This document shows, one piece after another, positions 60,776 to 64,000 of a DNA stretch of 64,000 nucleotides. The stretch lies in the NCBI GenBank assembly GCA_028293125.1, contig JAQGPJ010000068.1, forward strand, positions 111,614-175,613. The letters run 5' to 3'. Within the stretch, counting starts at the first letter, position 1, and the number at the start of each line of letters is the position of its first letter. Under the pieces are notes generated by a model. It saw only the letters and a list, made by a program, of their open reading frames with translations. It did not search any database and was not told the origin of the DNA. The stretch is from Verrucomicrobiales bacterium. GTDB lineage: Bacteria > Verrucomicrobiota > Verrucomicrobiia > Verrucomicrobiales > V1-33. Made by a program: the position numbers and the translations under genes.

Positions 60776-63354
60776 GTGCTAGGCATAGCAAATCCACGGT
60801 GGATTTTAAGGCCGTCAATGAACGCGTGCTGGCCAGCGCGGAAACCCTTGTTCTCTCCTGGCTTCCAGGCGGCAAACGGGCTGGCGCAGAGTGGGTCTGC
60901 GGCGATCGCAATGGGGGGCCGGGACGGTCCCTCAGTGTGAATTTGCACACCGGCATGTGGTCAGATTTCTCACTGGACGGCAAGGGCACCCAAGGCGGGG
61001 ATCTGGTTTCACTGCTGGCACACATCCGCGGATGCACTCAGCTGGAGGCTGCGGCGGAAATCGACCCCTCGCTGGCCCGCTCCCTGAACGGAAATGGCCG
61101 CCGGCCCGCTCCTGCGCCTGCTCCCCAGGCAGCCCGGAGACCGGTGGCCGACTGGACACCCATCATCCCGGTTCCGGACACCGCGCCGGAGCCGCCAGCG
61201 TGGTTGTCCGTCCACAAGGAGCACGGGCCGGCGGTGGCCTCATGGCAATACCGCACGCAGGATAAGAGTCTCATCGGCTACATGATCCGGTTCAACCGGG
61301 AGGACAGCCGCAAGGACTATCGTCCGGTCACCTGGTGCGAGGGGCCGGACGGCAAACAGGAGTGGAGGGCCCAAGCATTCCGCGAGCCGCGCCCGCTCTA
61401 TGGCTTGGAGTTCCTGCACAGGGACGGGCCGGTCTACATCTGCGAAGGCGAGAAGGCCACCGATGCCCTCCGCCGCATCCTGCCGGATGCCTGCGTGATG
61501 ACATGGCCCGGCGGCTCCAACGCGGTCGCCAAGGCCGACTGGAGCCCGCTGGCTGGCCGGGATGTGATTATCTGGCCGGATGCAGACGAGCCGGGCACGC
61601 GGGCTGCGCTGGCGGTCCAGCAGCGGATTCCAAGGGCACGCATCGCCACGCCGCCGGCGGGTAAACCGAAGGGCTGGGACGCTGCGGACGCGTTCGAGGA
61701 GGGTTGGACCGAGCAGAGGGTGATGGAGCTGCTAGAACCTAAGCCGGAACCAATTGAAACCTCTGCCGCGCGCGTGGTGGATGGCCGCCACCCTGACCTG
61801 CCATTCCGCATGCTGGGCACGGACGGTGAGAGATATTACTACTTCCCCGATTCGAAGCTGAAGACTGTGAGCCTGTCCCCGCTGGGGCATGTGAAGTTGA
61901 ACCTGTTCAGTCTGGCCCCGGATGACGCATGGAAGGCTGTATTTCCCAAGAGGGATGGATTTGATGAGGGCGCCGCGGCGAACGCCTTGATGCAGTGGAA
62001 CGCCGCGCTGCCGGCATTCAACCCCAGCCGGGTTCGCGGCCGGGGGTGCTGGATTGACGGGGGGGATGTGGTATTTCATGCCGGGGGGCATCTTCGGGTG
62101 AACGGGAAGACGGTGGACATCCGGCACTACACCAGCCCGACCGGGGCTATTTATGAACGCGGGGCGGACATCCCAACGCATGACGGCCCGCTGGCCAGTA
62201 ATATGGAGGGTGCCCGGCTGATCGAGCTGTGCCGGCTGCTGCCATTGGAGCGGCCTGTCTCCGGCCTCTTGCTGGCGGGCTGGGTGTATCTGGCGGTCAT
62301 CTGCGGGGCCATGCACTGGCGGCCCCATCTCTGGGTGACAGGCACGGCAGGTTCCGGGAAATCGTGGACGGCGGCCAATATCCTTGCCCCTCTGCTGGGG
62401 GAAATCGGCCTGTCCGCACAGGGGAGCTCCACGGAAGCCGGCTTACGCGGGGAACTGAAATGCGACGCCAGACCGGTGATTTTTGATGAGGCCGAGAGTG
62501 AGGACGCGGTGGGACAGGCCCGGATGGCGAAGGTGATTGAGTTCGCCCGGCAGTCCAGCAGTGGAAGCGGAGCCGGAATCCTGAAGGGGACGGCCACAGG
62601 CGGGAGCGTGAAATACACCGCGCACGCCGCGTTCCTGTTTCTGAGCATCGGGGTGGCGGCTGTACGGGCAGCGGACACCTCCAGGATTACCGTGCTGAAC
62701 CTGCGGAAGTCTGATGACCGGGAGAATTTCAAGCAGCTCCAGGAATTGTGCAGGGAGACGGCCGGAAATCCGGAATGGGTCGCGGCGATCCGCGCCCGGG
62801 CCATCACTAACGCCCTCACCATCCGCAAAAACGTGGAGGTTTTCAGCGCGGCGGCAGCGACCTTCACGGGGGACCGACGGTCAGGGGATCAGCTCGGCAC
62901 TTTGTTGGGCGGCGCGTGGTCGTTGATGAACACGCAGCCAGTCACCCCGGAGGCGGCGCGGGATTACGTGGCCAAGCAGGATTTGAGTGGGTTCCTCCCG
63001 GAACTGGAGGACTCGGACGAAAGCCAGTGCTACAGCCATTTGATGAACTCCTTGGTGACCTTGGGACATGGGATGAGGGTTCCCGTGGGGGAACTGGTGG
63101 CGAAGGCGAAGGGCGGAGATCGGGATGCGCAGGCAGACCTGAAACGGAACGGGATGAAGGTCGAGGCGGACAGACTATGGATCGCCAACCGTCACCCCCA
63201 GCTGGAGCTGTTGTTCCGGGATACGCCATGGGCCGGGGCAAAGTGGGGCCAGCAGTTTGCCCGGATGCCCGGCGCTCAGAAAATGCCCGTTTCCAAGTTC
63301 GGGTCAATGTGCACCCAGCGGTCCGTTTCCATCTGCCTGAAGGACCATGATTGA
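60772..63354 (+). CDS. primase-helicase of mobile element
   Basis: An 860-residue protein. The N-terminal domain (1-110) matches the zinc-free primase-associated fold with the WVCGDRNGGPGRSLSVNLHTGMW start and GGDLVSLLAHIRG. Toprim segment VYICEGEKATDAL near 220 and IIWPDADEPG near 265. The P-loop ATPase region has Walker A GTAGSGKSWT near 525 and Walker B VIFDEAESED near 568. This resembles P4 alpha and the primase-helicases of plasmids and satellites, which initiate replication at their own origin. GGTAACA repeats begin 22 bases after its stop. Confidence 0.9.
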   Translation: MSARHSKSTVDFKAVNERVLASAETLVLSWLPGGKRAGAEWVCGDRNGGPGRSLSVNLHTGMWSDFSLDGKGTQGGDLVSLLAHIRGCTQLEAAAEIDPSLARSLNGNGRRPAPAPAPQAARRPVADWTPIIPVPDTAPEPPAWLSVHKEHGPAVASWQYRTQDKSLIGYMIRFNREDSRKDYRPVTWCEGPDGKQEWRAQAFREPRPLYGLEFLHRDGPVYICEGEKATDALRRILPDACVMTWPGGSNAVAKADWSPLAGRDVIIWPDADEPGTRAALAVQQRIPRARIATPPAGKPKGWDAADAFEEGWTEQRVMELLEPKPEPIETSAARVVDGRHPDLPFRMLGTDGERYYYFPDSKLKTVSLSPLGHVKLNLFSLAPDDAWKAVFPKRDGFDEGAAANALMQWNAALPAFNPSRVRGRGCWIDGGDVVFHAGGHLRVNGKTVDIRHYTSPTGAIYERGADIPTHDGPLASNMEGARLIELCRLLPLERPVSGLLLAGWVYLAVICGAMHWRPHLWVTGTAGSGKSWTAANILAPLLGEIGLSAQGSSTEAGLRGELKCDARPVIFDEAESEDAVGQARMAKVIEFARQSSSGSGAGILKGTATGGSVKYTAHAAFLFLSIGVAAVRAADTSRITVLNLRKSDDRENFKQLQELCRETAGNPEWVAAIRARAITNALTIRKNVEVFSAAAATFTGDRRSGDQLGTLLGGAWSLMNTQPVTPEAARDYVAKQDLSGFLPELEDSDESQCYSHLMNSLVTLGHGMRVPVGELVAKAKGGDRDAQADLKRNGMKVEADRLWIANRHPQLELLFRDTPWAGAKWGQQFARMPGAQKMPVSKFGSMCTQRSVSICLKDHD

Positions 63355-63375
63355 GTCGAAATCCATTCTCGGCAG

Positions 63376-63660
63376 GGGAGGTAACAACCAGGTGTTACCT
63401 CCCAGATCAGCACATTATCGCCTGATTATCAACGAGTTGATCGAGGTAACAAAAAAAGGTAACAACGGCCAAAATATAGCCCCCCCCCTGAGAGAGAGAC
63501 GTGGATATGCAGACGAGTAAACAGCCCCTTCTCCACATGGGGGTATACCTTATAAATCCTGTTACCTTGTTACCTTTAAGTGTAAGCCTTTTGATTATCA
63601 ACGACTTACGAAGTAACAAAAAAGGTAACAGGAGGGTAACAGCCACACCGGCCCGTTACC
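63376..63660. repeat. GGTAACA iteron-like array downstream of primase
   Basis: Exact GGTAACA (either strand) at 63380, 63393, 63445, 63458, 63560, 63568, 63624 and 63635; one-mismatch copies at 63612 and 63654. The first two form a hairpin with 11-bp arms (63376-63386 and 63393-63403). Two longer direct units starting GATTATCAACGA (63424-63464 and 63593-63630) each include two copies. Position and pattern match the iteron clusters at replication origins bound by P4-type primases. Confidence 0.82.
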
Positions 63661-63746
63661 GGCCACCAAACCGGGCCGCAGGCTGCGGGAGTCCATTCCC
63701 GGCACCAATTTTCACCAAAACCACACCCCAAACCTAAATAACAAAT

Positions 63747-64000
63747 ATGGCATCAGCAGGCATCGACATCAGCATCACCGGCAACAACGCAGCCTTCCTC
63801 GCGTCTCTGCGTGCGGCGGAGCGCGCAACCAAGCAGGCCGCGGACGCCGCCGTAGCAGGGGCGCAGCGCGAAGAGGCGGCCTATCAACAGGCCATAGCCG
63901 CCGCCCGCGCCAAATCTCTGGCCCTGCAGGCCGCCGCCCGCGCCGTGCGGCAGGCTGAGCAGGACGCTGCCGCCGCCGCCCGCACAGCCGCCCGCGCCGG
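63747..64000 (+). CDS. tape-measure-like or coiled-coil protein, 3' end outside window
   Basis: An open frame from Met 63747 to the window end (84 full codons). It begins MASAGIDISITGNNAAFLAS and continues as an Ala-rich coiled coil (RAAERATKQAADAA, AAYQQAIAAARAKSLALQAA). Phage tail tape-measure proteins often start with an ISI-T-x-N-AAF-type strand followed by long Ala-rich coils. If so, the element carries structural genes. The call is tentative because only the N terminus is visible. Confidence 0.5.
   Translation, partial: MASAGIDISITGNNAAFLASLRAAERATKQAADAAVAGAQREEAAYQQAIAAARAKSLALQAAARAVRQAEQDAAAAARTAARA

Noticed and set aside
63376..63660. Repeats considered as CRISPR
   Set aside because: Units of 7 bases in both orientations with irregular spacing fit protein-binding sites, not CRISPR.

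Overview
The window is a GC-rich bacterial chromosome segment. It most likely comes from the phylum Verrucomicrobiota (PVC superphylum). Three lines support this: two exported proteins end in PEP-CTERM sorting signals and a third ends in the related VPDGG/VPDSG form; IspG is the long (~613 aa) type known from Chlamydiae and related bacteria; and the window holds many small Tat-exported or lipoprotein-type proteins of the kind common in that phylum. This assignment is inference; no rRNA gene is present.

Layout. 1-2243: end of an AIM24-family gene, a small unknown gene and a PEP-CTERM protein. 2445-14769: a long minus-strand cluster. It starts with a flotillin/YqiJ membrane pair and a site-2 protease with CBS domains, continues with TerB, a double TerD-domain protein, TerD and a TerZ-like protein, and ends with five tightly spaced, partly overlapping genes (ATP-grasp, phosphoribosyltransferase, HAD phosphatase, StiP-type protein, citrate-lyase-like aldolase). 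Those five match the proposed biosynthetic module of Ter stress systems. 14976-18171: a VapBC pair lies between an intact glutamate dehydrogenase gene and a decayed copy of that gene's 3' end. 18246-23786: housekeeping genes (sugar-phosphate isomerase-like, bioA, trmL, carA).

23872-30000 is an accessory region: remnants of a DarTG toxin-antitoxin system, a GGGGCCG repeat cluster, a phage/plasmid-type primase-helicase, and a likely ADP-ribosyltransferase-type toxin-antitoxin pair. 30130-36402 holds a Tat-exported TIM-barrel protein, a two-component system and a chrB-chrA chromate resistance operon with a readable promoter/operator. 36681-55290 is mostly ordinary chromosome: ispG, rseP, a lipoprotein hydrolase, a DNA glycosylase, an orphan FtsX-type permease, CTERM proteins and several unknowns.

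56372 to the right edge is the left part of an integrative element. It starts at a tRNA 3'-end fragment (likely tRNA-Asn) and carries a tyrosine integrase, two small helix-turn-helix (AlpA/excisionase-type) proteins, small unknowns, a winged-helix protein and a primase-helicase. An array of GGTAACA repeats follows the primase gene directly, and then the start of a tape-measure-like gene. The order int-alpA-primase-repeat array resembles P4-like and PICI phage satellites. In both primase loci of the window, a short-repeat array lies just downstream of the primase gene, which suggests primase-specific replication origins. An eroded integrase tail (55620-55830) just outside the attachment site suggests an earlier element used the same site.
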